Source: Anaeramoeba flamelloides (taxonomy: Eukaryota; Metamonada; Anaeramoebidae). Taken from it: DNA of 64,000 nt. This document shows positions 1-11,319 of the stretch, in pieces. The DNA lies in assembly GCA_027625915.1 (NCBI GenBank), contig JANTQA010000070.1:1183001-1247000 (forward strand), written 5' to 3'. Position 1 is the first letter of the stretch. Each line of letters starts with the position of its first letter. Made by a program: the position numbers and the translations under genes. The notes below the pieces were generated by a model. It did not search any database. It saw only the letters and a list, made by a program, of their open reading frames with translations, and was not told where the DNA came from.

Positions 1-423
1 TTATTTGATGCACTTTGTGTCATTTTTAAAACAAATATTCAAAATACAGAAATATTTCCTCTATTTTTAAATATAATCACCTTATTTTTATCCAAAGAAA
101 TTTATACACCTAAAAAGCATTATTTAATTTTATTAAAAATTAATGAAAAATTAAATGAATTTTCAAAACTCAAAATTTTACCATCACAAACCTTCTTAAT
201 TAAAGAACAAATCACAAACCAAATACAAATCATACAAAATCAATATAAACAATTGAAACGAGAAAAAATGTATCCATTAATATCTGATAATAATAAAGAT
301 AATGGATCCAATATTAAAAAATCGAATCAAGAAAGCCAATCAAAAAATGCCGAGAATAAAAAAAATATAAATAGGAAAACTAAATTTTTAAAAAAGTTAA
401 AAAATATTAAACAAAAAAAATAA
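1..423 (+). CDS. C-terminal end of an unrecognised protein (partial)
   Basis: An open frame runs from the first base of the window to a TAA at 421-423 and gives about 140 residues. The first ~60 residues are hydrophobic and helical (for example LFDALCVIF near the left edge), like the last helices of an alpha-solenoid. A charged helix follows (QYKQLKREKMYPL), then a Lys/Asn/Ser-rich tail ending KKLKNIKQKK. A basic tail of this kind is common in nucleolar proteins, but I cannot name the family. The beginning lies outside the window, so introns and full length are unknown. It converges with NOC3 on the other strand, with about 2 kb between the two stops. The coding call rests on the long open frame in very AT-rich DNA and the normal amino-acid composition. 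Confidence 0.7.
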   Translation, partial: LFDALCVIFKTNIQNTEIFPLFLNIITLFLSKEIYTPKKHYLILLKINEKLNEFSKLKILPSQTFLIKEQITNQIQIIQNQYKQLKREKMYPLISDNNKDNGSNIKKSNQESQSKNAENKKNINRKTKFLKKLKNIKQKK

Positions 424-432
424 TTTACAAGA

Positions 433-457
<25 letters not shown>
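433..457. repeat. (AT)n microsatellite
   Basis: About 12 AT units start ten bases after the stop of the left gene and grade into ATGTATGTATGCATG. It is probably in the 3' flank or UTR. Confidence 0.85.
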
Positions 458-467
<10 letters not shown>

Positions 468-1212
468 CATGTGTACATGTATTTATAAGTATGTGTATGC
501 GTGTGTTTATACGTGTGTGTATACACATATATGTATGTATATATTATATGGTTGTGTTTCTGTTTATGCTTTCACATACATACAGAATTATTGTTACCAG
601 TTAAATGATATACTATTTTATTTGACTATAAAAAAAATAAATTTTTTAAAATTTTGACTTTATTTTTATTTGAAATGAGTAATCTTGTTTTGTAAATTGT
701 AAAGAAAAAAAATTATCAAATCAATAAAACCCTTTGAATACGTTGAATTGAGAAAAAGTTCTTTAATTTGATATTGATAACTCTTTAAACTTCAAAACCT
801 TTGTTCTTTAAAGTCTCATTTTCAATATAAAGCCGCAAATCATATGGGTATTTTGTTGGAATTCTTTTTTTCTTTATTTTCTATTTTTTTTTTTTCAAAC
901 ATCAATCCAATAATGGTCTTTCTTAATTCGTTTATTTAGCTCGTTCGAAATCAAACTTAAACTGTTTCCATTTTTATTCTAACAGATTATTTCCAAATCT
1001 GTTTCTTCTTATCTTGTTTTTTCATTTTCCAACTGTTCAATATCCTTTAATAAAAAAAAAACAAAAAATGAATAATTAAAATGAAGATCACCAATAAGTA
1101 ATTATCTGTTTTACAATCAAATTCGATAGTATTGATGATTTTATCAATGTGTGCTTTTGTATGAAATAGAGTTTATATATAAACTAAAAATCAAAATTTT
1201 CAAAACAGCTAA

Positions 1213-1640
1213 AATGGTCCAAATAATCACAATAATACAATTTCTTTCAAATTGGAAATAAATTTTGAATTTTTTATAATATGAAAATCATTTTTTGATC
1301 TTTTTGTTTTTGTTTTTATTTCATTTTTTGAATTACGTAACTTGTTTCGTTCGATCAAAATATTTTTTTCAAAGATTGATATTATGTTAAAGTTGAGTTG
1401 TTCAAAATAGAAGAACTCAAATAAAATTAGTTGATGGTATCTAACCATTTGATCGATCAATATTCCTAATAGAATTTCAACAAATTTAGCAATGTATTTT
1501 TTTGTTTTTTGCTCTCTCCAAAATTTTTAACACACAGATGATTTATTAGTATTAATATTTATTTTTTGTTTTGTGAGTATTGTAATTTATAAAAAAGTGT
1601 TGACATTTCAATTAGTGAATGGTTCTAATTTGGCATTTCT
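1213..1640 (-). repeat. Dispersed element family B, degenerate inverted copy
   Basis: This is the reverse-complement orientation of the element at 17855-18372. Shared landmarks are AATTACGTAACTTG, the block ATTTGATCGATCAATA, AATTTCAACAAATTTAGCAAT and AATTTTTAACACAC. It is closest to the copy at 40015-40375, with which it also shares TGAGTATTGTAATTTATA. The ends are decayed and approximate. Confidence 0.6.
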
Positions 1641-2454
1641 TTGAGAATTGATTAAATAAGTTTTTTTCTTCACAAATGGAATTTTGGTGTGTTAAAATTT
1701 TTGAATTGGGGTTTATATAAATATATATCAATGTATTTATAAATATTATAATTTTGCAAGAAATTTTGAAAAAAAAATGTTTTTATTTACTTTAATAAAA
1801 CATTATTTCAATGAAGTTATTACTAATTTCAAAATTAGAAATAATAAAAATCAGGTGGATTAAAAAAAAATAAAAAATCAAGAAGAATTAAAGCGAAATA
1901 ATTAGATATTAAACATTTTATGAATATTTGAAATTATTTTTTTTTAAATCGTTTATTACCCTTCATAATTAGGAATTCAGTATTAAAATAATATAATTTA
2001 TTTTGAAAAATTATTTAAATAATTGATTTTGTAAAAGGTTTTCCATTAAGTAATTTTTGTAAAAATAATAAAAATGATAAAAATATTTATAATTTGCAAG
2101 AAAAAAAAAAAAGAAGACCTTGATTAATCTATAACTTCAATTCCCAAAATTGGAAAAATCCCAGGTTCTAAAAATTGAAAAACAAGGATCGTAAAATACT
2201 TTCAAGTTTCCAGTATTACTTTTCAACTGAAAATTCAATTTTTATCTTTGTTTATAACAAAAAAAAAAAATAAATAAATAAATAAATTAATTAAGAATAT
2301 CTATGAGATATTTATTTGTATTTCTAATTCCATATGCATGTATTATATGATAATATATTCTATAATGATAATAATATGTACATATACATTGACACATACA
2401 TATATTCTAAAGAAAAAGAAAATATCCATAGATAAATGTAATAATTTCTATTAT

Positions 2455-4914
2455 TTAAATTAATTGTAATTCAGAAATTATTTTATTTATAAAGGGAGAA
2501 TTATTTAAAGATTTTTGGTGATTGTAATAGACGTAAGTTTTTTTTTTCCTTTTTCGAATGATTTTTGGCAATCCAACACCAATTTCGTTGAGGTGAAATT
2601 GGTTTGCGAGTTCTTGTGGTTCACCCATAAATCTTTCTGTTATTCTCGAATTATTTGCGATAATTTGGCTACAATCGATTACTGGTTGAGAAAAATGATT
2701 TCTTAAAGAGGACAACTCCCATAACGAAGTTGAAAAGGGGTTTGAATATTCAGGCGATTTGACTTGCAAAGAAAAGATACCTGATGAGGTTGTTTCGAAA
2801 TCTAAGAGTTGTAAAGTTTTTGGATATTTTTCAATTACCTTTCTAATCAGGGTCAAAAGTGCAATCGCATATCCTTCGTCCACGTGGAGTGTGCAAATAG
2901 ATAATTTTTTAATATATCCTGCAACTCTTGTTATTGAAAGCTGCTTTGAATTTAAAAACATAAATTCTACGCATTCTGTTATTAACGGCAATAAACTTTC
3001 AGTTTTGGAATTATTGATTAAATAGCTTTTGTTCATCTGTTTGTTTTGGTTAAAACTGGACAATAATTTTTCATGTTTTTTTTCATAGCTTTTTTGAATC
3101 ACGATATCAGAGAGATCGATCAGATGGGAATATACCTTATCACTGAATTCCTTTAGATCTGTATTTAAAATGGTCTCTTGCCTCCGAATTATTTTTATGG
3201 AGGTAATGATGCAAAAGAGCGATTTGACTAAATCAACTTTTTGTTCTGTAATAATGTCATTCATAACTGCAAGGATATCTTCGAAAAAATCCAAATTAAT
3301 CAAATGAGAAAACTTTGCCAGGGCCTCAAGGGTGATCGATAATAATTTGGATTGTGGTGCCCTTTTTAAAATTCTGAAAAATGTTAAAAACATGGCATTA
3401 AGAATATCCAAATCCTTGTGTGCCCTTGCCTTTTGATTATGAACAGCTTCGGCCTCTTCAAGATCCTTTTTAATTCCTTCTTGATGTTTTTTTTTTATTT
3501 TCATATTCCGAGGTAATTTTCTTTTCATTTTGTCATTCCTTTTTCTGATTCTTTTGGGATCTAAGGTAATTGATTGCTTGTTTTTGAGTGACTCAAGCAA
3601 TTTTAATCTTTCTGGATCGATGTTGATGTGGAGTAACGTTCTTAGCATCAAGGGGTTAACAGCAAAATTTTTAGTTTTCAAGACTTGGCAGATTTTTCGA
3701 ACAATCTTGACAGACAAGGTACCTTCGGTATCATTCGATAACACTTTTATAAGAGTTGAAAAGATCAATGGACTTGTCTTGGATTTCTTTTGACTGAGCT
3801 TTTCAACAAGTGAACAACAGATTGCTTCAGAAAAATTGAAATTTGGTTTGCTTTCAACAATTATACATAACGATTTGATACACAGAAAATAAAATTTCCC
3901 AAACGCCCTTTTCTCTTTGTCATCTTTTTCTTTTTCTTTTTCTTTTTTTTTATTATTGTTATTGTTATTGTTATTGTTGTTGTTGCTTTTTTTGATCCCA
4001 GCTTTTGTTAATAAAAATTCAATAAATTTTTCATAATATGTTATTAATTTCTCTTCGAATTTGTTTAATTTATAGACATCTTTTGACAAACGAACAGATT
4101 TCTCTTTTGAGGTTTTCTTCCTTATTCGGTACCCTGGTAAAATATCAATATAAATCCTTGTAAGTGATAAAAGAGACAATTGTTGAATTGTCTTGTATTC
4201 GTCACTACAATACTCAAACAGTTTCTTAACCAAGTTAATTGACTTTTCGGGGTTTTCAATAATTAGCAAACTAATTCGGGAAATATTTTCTTTTTTTTCC
4301 TGGATTTTCTTATAAAGCACATACTCATCAATTTCAGTTTCTTCTTTTTCGTTGCCTTCTTCGTCGGATGAAGATACTTCTTCCTTTAAGTTTTTCTTAT
4401 TATTATTATTATTATTATTTTTTTTTTTATTATTATTATTCGAAAGGTCTTGATTATTTAAGAAACTCAGATCATACTTTTCATTCTGTTCAACATCTTC
4501 TGATCCTTCTTCTGAATTTGAAGCTTCTTGTTCACCTTCTTTTTTTGGATGAAAAAAAACAGGTTTGTTTACTTGTTCATTTGAGAAATTTCTTCTTTCT
4601 CGTTCCCAATTCTCTGTTTGGTTTTCCCTTCCTTCAAGTTCTTCAATTTTGTCACTTTCTTCATCTGTTGAGGAATAAAATAATTGTTTTTGTTTTTGAT
4701 TTTTTTGTTTGTTATTCTTTTTGTTTCTTTTTCTTTTTCTTTTTGATCTGTTTTTTTTGTTGTTTATTTCGTGGCTGAAAATAATAGTTATACGTTTTGT
4801 TGAAAGTTAATTTGAGATGTGAATAAAAATTAAGAGAGTCAATGGTTATTTTGTGGTGAGATAAAAAAAAAAAAGTAAGAGGGATAAAATATTAAAGAAG
4901 AAAAGTTACGTCAT
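2455..4914 (-). CDS. NOC3: Nucleolar complex protein 3 (Noc3/FAD24 family), two exons
   Basis: Noc3 works with Noc2 in export and maturation of pre-60S ribosomal subunits and, in yeast, in replication licensing. The main exon is 4774-2455. It remains open upstream of the only long-ORF start, a GTG at 4320, and has no in-frame ATG there. A 5-nt exon ATGAC at 4914-4910, donor GTAACT, intron 4909-4775 and acceptor TTTTCAG join in phase 2 to give MTHEINNKK and a 774-residue protein, close to the family's usual length. Residues 1-150 are Lys-rich and then acidic. The Noc3 N-terminal domain follows from ~155 (motif DILPGYRIR). An Asn/Lys run lies near 265-285. The CBF/Mak21-type C-terminal motif (SLWELSSLRNHF) is near 680. 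Family assignment is strong. The 5-nt exon is inferred from splice signals and phase. Confidence 0.9.
4775..4909 (-). other. NOC3 intron 1 (135 nt)
   Basis: Read on the minus strand, GTAACT follows ATGAC, and ATTATTTTCAG precedes CCACGAAATAAAC. The intron is phase 2 and removes in-frame stops that would otherwise cut off the 5' coding region. Start codon and intron are separated by only two bases. Confidence 0.75.
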
Positions 4915-5744
4915 CCAATATTATTTTTTTTTTTGTTTCCAAAGTTTGAAAAATGATGGATCAAATTATAAAAAATGGATTTTACTGATCTCTTTTCCTT
5001 TTATTAATTAAACGAGATTTGTTTTCAATTGTAATAAAGCTTATTATTATAAAATTCCATATTCATGTTGTATTGTATTGTTTTGTGGCTGTGGTAATAA
5101 GTTCTTTTTCCAATTTCTATTCAATATCATCTTTTTGATCTTGGGCTCATGTTTGATCATACTGAGATTTTGGGGATTTTTCGATTAACAAAGAAAAAAG
5201 TTGGTTTCAATTTCTCAAAATATTTTACTCATTATTTGTTGAAAAGACCTAAGATCTTAACAAATTCAAGTTAAAATTTAATTTTTTGAGATTTAACTTG
5301 GATTCTTTATTGTATAATTGAGTGAAAAATTAATAAATACTATTTGGTTTTAAGGGGTTATCGTGTACTACATGAAGACTATTTTAAAACTATGTTGTTA
5401 TTTAAGATAACAGAGATTAGTACACTAAAATTTAAATATCTATAAAAATTCACTGGATAAAACAGTGCGATACATAAATCTCCTCAATAAAAATGATCGG
5501 TTTATTAGTAAAAAAACAAAATAATTGTAAAAAAAATATACATTTGAATACAAACTTAAAAATAGAATCACCAATTTTCATGGTACAAAGTTGAAAAATA
5601 TCTTTCTTTAATATGACTCTTAATTAAGGTAAGTTTTTAAAATTCAATTTTAAATTCAAAAAACAATATATAATTAAAATAGATAGATTTTTTTTTTATT
5701 ATAAAAGAGAGGTGATTTAACAAAATTACTTCCTGTTTTCAGTT

Positions 5745-6110
5745 AGGCTTTTTTTGATTTGCAAAATAAAATGAAAATTTAATAAATTTTTGAGTTTGGA
5801 AAATTAAATATAGCCCCTGTTAACTTTTCCAGAATTGAAAAGAATTCAATAAAATCAAAGAGTTTTTTCTATTTATATGAATTCTTGAAAAGTCTAGTTA
5901 TGTTTTCTTGAATTTACTGTTTATTTGTAAAGTGTTCTAGATTTTTTTGAGATATTCTTTTGAATTCTTGAAAATTGAATTTAGGTTTTATTTTTACTTT
6001 TTGAAATGAAAAGAAAATTTATTAAATTTTCCTGTTTTTTCTAAAATGAAAAACTAAAACTAGACACTTGATGACACTCTACGGCACTTGAAATCACTTT
6101 ACAGTGCCAC
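5745..6110. repeat. Complex palindromic repeat family M, degenerate copy
   Basis: It shares with 52325-52710, 53515-54010 and 57315-57690 the words AATTGAAAAGAATTCAATAAAATCAAAG, TTTTCTTGAATTTACTGTTTATTTG and a block of AGTGCC-like words (CACTTGATGACACTCTACGG). Boundaries are approximate. Confidence 0.5.
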
Positions 6111-6614
6111 ATAAAAATTTTTCAAAATATAAAAAATCAAAATTATTTATTTAATACTCAAAATTCTATAAGTTATTCATCAAGACCAATAATTTTAACA
6201 TTTAGAACGTTTATTAATTGCTTCAATAGATATTACCATGTAACAAAAAAAATGTATCTAAATTTTGTATTTATATGAAAAATATAAACAAAAGGAAAGA
6301 ATCTAAAAAAATGTAATATTTTATAGGCAACATCATTTGATGTTAATAATATATTAATATTTCATAACTAATTAAAAGAAATAAATCGTAATGACATAAT
6401 TGTAAAAGAATACAGTTTAAGATTATTTTCAATAATTATTAATAATGAAATTTATTTGTTTACTCTTAAATTCCTGAAAGTGTATTTAAGTAAAGGGGGA
6501 TTCAAAGAGTAATTTACACTTTTAAAATAATAATAAATCAACCAATAAAGAAATAAATAAAAATTAACCCAATATAAAAGTTTTATCAGTCATAGGTTAT
6601 CTAAAAAAAAGTAT

Positions 6615-7140
6615 TTTTTTCAAATATCAATTGTACTTTATAATTAGTTCATGAAAAACAAATAAGAAATAAGTAGAATTATAAACATCAAAGAATAGTA
6701 TGTATTATGTATAAAGTAAATTTAAAGAATCAATAAATTTTTGTAACAATTAAAAAAACTCAAATACTTGAGGGTGCCCATTGAGAAAAACAACAATGTT
6801 CATTTTGATCTCCTATTAAAGATTAAAAAAATCCCTTTAGAAATAAAAATGATTTATCAAGAACCATTTTTGCTGTTTCAATAACCTTATAATATATCAC
6901 GTTTTTACCAAGTTACTTTCGAATATACATATAAATTACTTGTCAAAAAAAAAAAGTAAAAAGGAGAATAAATGGTAAAAAATGATTTATATTTTGAAAA
7001 TTCCGAAAATAAATTTTCTCTTCACATATAATTCATTAATAACATCTGTTCCCTTTTGACTGGAAAATGGTATATAAAAAATCAATTTTATATTCATTTG
7101 GGATATTATACAACAATTTTGAAATTCTTTATACTGTTAT
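6615..7140 (+). repeat. Dispersed repeat C, copy 1
   Basis: It aligns in the same orientation with 48592-49130. Shared landmarks are CATCAAAGAATAG, CATTGAGAAAAACAACAA followed by TTCATTTTGATCT, and CCCTTTTGACTGGAAA near the end. It has no ORF and no clear terminal repeats. Similarity is about three quarters by eye. Confidence 0.6.
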
Positions 7141-7715
7141 TCTATAGATATTTTCCCCAGTATCAAAAGGGGTTCAATTAAAAAAATTAATTTTAAATTT
7201 TTACTATCTAAACGATTTGTAAAAACATTATATTTTTCATATTTTATTAAAAATTTAATACTCAATTTTTTTATTATTATTTTTCTAAAAAATTTTCAAA
7301 CCATAAAAAAATTATTGATTTTTTTTTTTAAGGGAGTGTATTCATCAGTTTTTTATGAGAGAGGTGAAAAGGGATATAATTGCATCTGGGTTAAAACACA
7401 TTTTATAATTAACTAAATTGTTTAAGTTGAGAAAAAAAATAAAATTAATTTAAATTAATAATTCTCATAAAAATAAAAATCTTATCTCAAAAACTATTTA
7501 GGGCATGGAAGAATTTTATTCAACAAACCACTTCAAATAAATTTATAATTAAAAAATATCTACTACCTGAAAAAAAATTTTTCTATTAATTTTCAGTTGA
7601 TTAACTTTTTGAGAGAATATATCCTTGAAATTTATTTTGTTTTGTTGAAATTTTAACGGAATTTTATTTTTCTTTAGAAAGAGTATTTAAACAATCATAA
7701 TAATTCTATTATCAT

Positions 7716-7718
<3 letters not shown>

Positions 7719-7747
<29 letters not shown>
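7719..7747. repeat. (TA)n microsatellite
   Basis: About 14 uninterrupted TA units lie in non-coding DNA. Confidence 0.85.
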
Positions 7748-7750
<3 letters not shown>

Positions 7751-7904
7751 ACTCTTTTAATATTAGTCATGAATTAAAAATGGATTCTAATTTTCTCCAA
7801 TTTATTTTTCAAAAAAAGAATAAAGTGATAATTGACAAAAAAAAATGTAATTTTTGATTTTTTTGAAAATTTTTTTTTATTAAAAAATCTTGACAAGGTT
7901 TCGA

Positions 7905-8518
7905 TTATATATATGCCCCCACGACCCAAAAATCACTAAAAATTGAAAATTGATCAAATATTTTCCTTTAATACAATTAAAAAAACTAAATGAAAAAATA
8001 AAAATAAATAAAGTTTCAATTTAACTTTTTTTTTTTCAAGCATTTTTTGCCAAAAACATCAAATTCGCACTTAAAATTATGTATATTTTTAGATACACTT
8101 TCTTTTTTGAACTCATTTACTAAAACAAATTCTAAATTATGGGAATTTTATTTTTACAAATCGGATTAATTTGGTCTTCAAATGTTTTTTTTATTTTTAA
8201 AGGGTAAAATTAAAAAAAAAAAATTAAACTCAAAAGATAAACTCTCTCGAAAAGTATTCTAATTTAATATATTAACTTATTCTTTGATTTAAAACTTTTC
8301 TCAAACCCAATTTTTCAAAAAAAAATAAAAAAGTGCAGAGTAATTTCAAAAAATATTTTCGATATTCAAAAGTTGAGAGTGTTTTTATTCTAAAAAAAAT
8401 TTATCCCAGTGGTTAATTGAATTAAGTTATAAGGTTAGATTTCGAAAAATATTAATCAGAAAAAAATAGTGCTTAATTTTATTAAGGACATATATAATAA
8501 AAAAAAAAAAAAAAAAAA
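7905..8518 (+). repeat. Poly(A)-ended dispersed repeat A, copy 1
   Basis: About 610 bp match 61002-61605 in the same orientation with high identity. Shared words include AATTCTAAATTATGGGAATT, TTTGGTCTTCAAATG and TAGTGCTTAATTTTATTAAG. Both copies end in a run of A after GGACATATAT. No ORF is present. The 3' poly(A) in both copies suggests a retroposed element (SINE-like or a 5'-truncated LINE tail), but slippage of an existing A-run cannot be excluded. Confidence 0.65.
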
Positions 8519-8649
8519 TATACATTTATGTATAATTTTCAATTTCAAAATATGGATCTATTATTATTATTTTTTTTTTCATTCAAAAAATTACTCAATT
8601 TTATTTAAAACAAAAATAGGAGTATATATTTTTATAATACATAATATTT

Positions 8650-11282
8650 TTAATTTTCACTTGAAGAATCTGTCGAAGAATTGTGAGATTTTTTTTTATT
8701 AATTTCATCTGACTCGGGTTGTGAATTTTCATTAAATTCTGATAATTCAATTCTTTCGTTATTTAAATTTGAAGAATTTAATTGAGAAGATTGAGAAGAT
8801 TTAGAAGATGAATTAGAATCATCATCATCATCGTCGTCGTCATCATTTTTTGAAGAGCTTTGTCCTGAGTCCTCATCTGTTGTATCATCACTATCACCAT
8901 CATTTTGCTTTTCATTTTGGCTTTTCATATCTGTTTTCATTTTAGGAATAAAGCCAAACACCAGTTTGGGATTTAAAAAGCTGATAACTTTTTTAATTTT
9001 TTCAAAATGGTTCGAATCATCTCTCTCTTGTTCGGTGACCCGTTGAATAAATTTTGTTTGCCCTTCTTCCTGTGAAAAGGCATAGCCCGTTACGCCCGTT
9101 AAGACTGAAGATCGCAGCTTGGTATTCTTTACATTATACCTGGCCCCAGATTTTGAACGAGAGAATTTCCACCAGAAATCCTTCAGATCGTGCAGACCCA
9201 ATTCTCTTTCTTGTATTAAATGTGTTGGCATTGGATAATAGTTTCTTCGAATATAAACTAATAAGAAGTCTGGTATTGTTGCTATTATGGAAGTTATTAT
9301 CAATAGAAAATAAAAAATCGGCATACTAAACAATCTGATTCCGACATAAAACATTTCACCAGTAAACCAGGGCAAAATACTATATAAGGACTCACCAAGC
9401 GCATAAAAAATAAAGCTAAATAAATAGGAAAAAAAATGCAATTTTGTAAAATTTGTTGTTGATAAGCACAGTTTGAGTGAGACAACTACAAAGATAATTG
9501 CCACGATCACTTCACTTTGAACATACAAGCCATCAGCCCTTCCGTCTATTGAATTTGTTGTTACCCTGGAAAAGGCGAAATAAACTAGCAAAAATATCGA
9601 CATGGAATGGAAAATTGCAAAAAAGGCCCATTGGAAAAAATTTCTGGTATTGAAGCCTAAATTCCTTTGCCCATATTTATATAACTCTGGATAGGATAAG
9701 CTTGTTTCAGCATCGACATCTTGCTCAAATCCCGCGACGATCAGCACTGGCAGGGAAGTAAATAACAAATTAAACATTAAAATGGAATAAGAAGAATATA
9801 CACTTGCGGCCGAAAAGGACGAAATGAATGAAAAATAAAAGTGGCACAAGGAAAAAACCATATTTTTATAAAACGCATATAAAATCAATTTTGTGATCCT
9901 CTTATAATTCCATCTCCCATGAACAAATAGCAATCTTTTCAAATACTTGAATTTTGCGATCGCATAATCCGAAGCCATCACCGCTTGCATTCCCTCTCGG
10001 CCAGAGATGCCAATTCCAACATTGGCAGCTTGCAGCATCGAAACATCATTTGCGCCATCGCCAATGGCCAAAGTTGCTGTGTTAAAATTTTCTCGGATCA
10101 ACTTGACCAGATGTGCCTTTTGCAACGGCGCGCACCGAGCAGCAATTAGCGAGATGCATTGATCAGCTAATGACGCGAGCAGTTCCTTTAACTCCTCTGA
10201 TTCCATCGCGTAGTGTATTGTTGTTCCATTAATGACCATTGCAACGTCCGAGATTTTTTTCAATTGCTTGATTTTGATTTTTGCCTTATGCAGTTGCAAG
10301 TATGTTTGATTGGAATCTTTCCCGTTGACAATAACGATTTCCGTATTTTCGTGTATCAGCCCACACGATAGACCAATGTTTATGGCAGTTTCTTGCTTAT
10401 CGCCAGTTAGCATCCACACCTTAATCCCCGTTTGCAAAAAGCTACTAATTGTTTCATAAACCTTGTCAGATAGTTTATCTTCAATGGCTGTTGAACCGAG
10501 CATTATTAAATCCCTTTCGATCAGCTCAGCCACAGAATCAATTTTCTCCTCTCTTTTTGTGATGCTAAGTGAAGCTTGGTGGTAGAATTGGTTCCAATCC
10601 CGATATTTTTCTTCTGGGATGATCGTCATTGCGCAGCACAGCGTCCTCAGCCCCTCCGTGGCAAAGAATTTCAAATGCTCCAGTGTGTCTTCTTCATACC
10701 CCATGTAATTCGTTTGATCTAATCGTTTATAAATTACAGAATCTGCACCCTTGCAAAATAGCTTTATAACACCATCGGGATCTCTTACAATTACAGACAT
10801 TCTTTTCCTTTGTGAATTGAATTCTAACACATTCAAAATATCATATCTTACAATATTCCCCTGATTAATCTCTTCTAATTCAATATAATCTAAGGTCCTT
10901 TTTATGAATTTATATCCAAAGCATTTTGCTGCTTCCACCAATGCTAATTCATCAGGAGAGGATGCCTGATAACTTAATTCTCCCGTTTTTTCATCAATTT
11001 CAGTGATAACAGTATGGCATAGGGCTAATAATAAAATGAAATTCTTTATATATTCCGATCGTTTTTTATCTGTATATAGATCATTCAAGATTTCTTCATC
11101 TTTGAATTCTACATAATCTACCTGATCAGTAATTTTTTCAAACTCTTCAATTTTTTCATCTAGATCAGTATTTTTAAAATGTTCAATTATTTTATTTTTT
11201 TTTAATTTAATTTGGTTTTTATTATTATTATGTTTTTTTTTTTTTTTATGTTTTTTCTTTGTTTTCTTGATGTTAATGTTTT

Positions 11283-11319
<37 letters not shown>

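Larger units (their letters stand above)
424..2454. other. Intergenic spacer between convergent genes
   Basis: This is AT-rich non-coding DNA between the stop of the left partial gene and the stop of NOC3. It holds an AT dinucleotide microsatellite at 433-457, followed by TGTA-rich sequence to about 560, and a degenerate copy of a dispersed element at about 1213-1640. I see no gene in the remainder. Confidence 0.7.
4915..8649. other. Intergenic region between NOC3 and the P4-ATPase, repeat-rich
   Basis: There is no gene here. It contains the NOC3 promoter side (4915 onward), a copy of the CTAACGG/AGTGCC palindromic repeat family around 5745-6110, dispersed repeat C at about 6615-7140, a TA microsatellite near 7719-7747 and the poly(A)-ended repeat A at 7905-8518. 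The rest is anonymous AT-rich sequence. Confidence 0.65.

Noticed and set aside
1-423. Assigning the left partial gene to NOP14 or another ribosome-biogenesis factor
   Set aside because: The basic tail fits, but no family-specific motif could be matched.
4318-4320. NOC3 start at the GTG of the 621-residue ORF
   Set aside because: It would drop 153 upstream codons that remain open and protein-like. A spliced ATG upstream explains them better.
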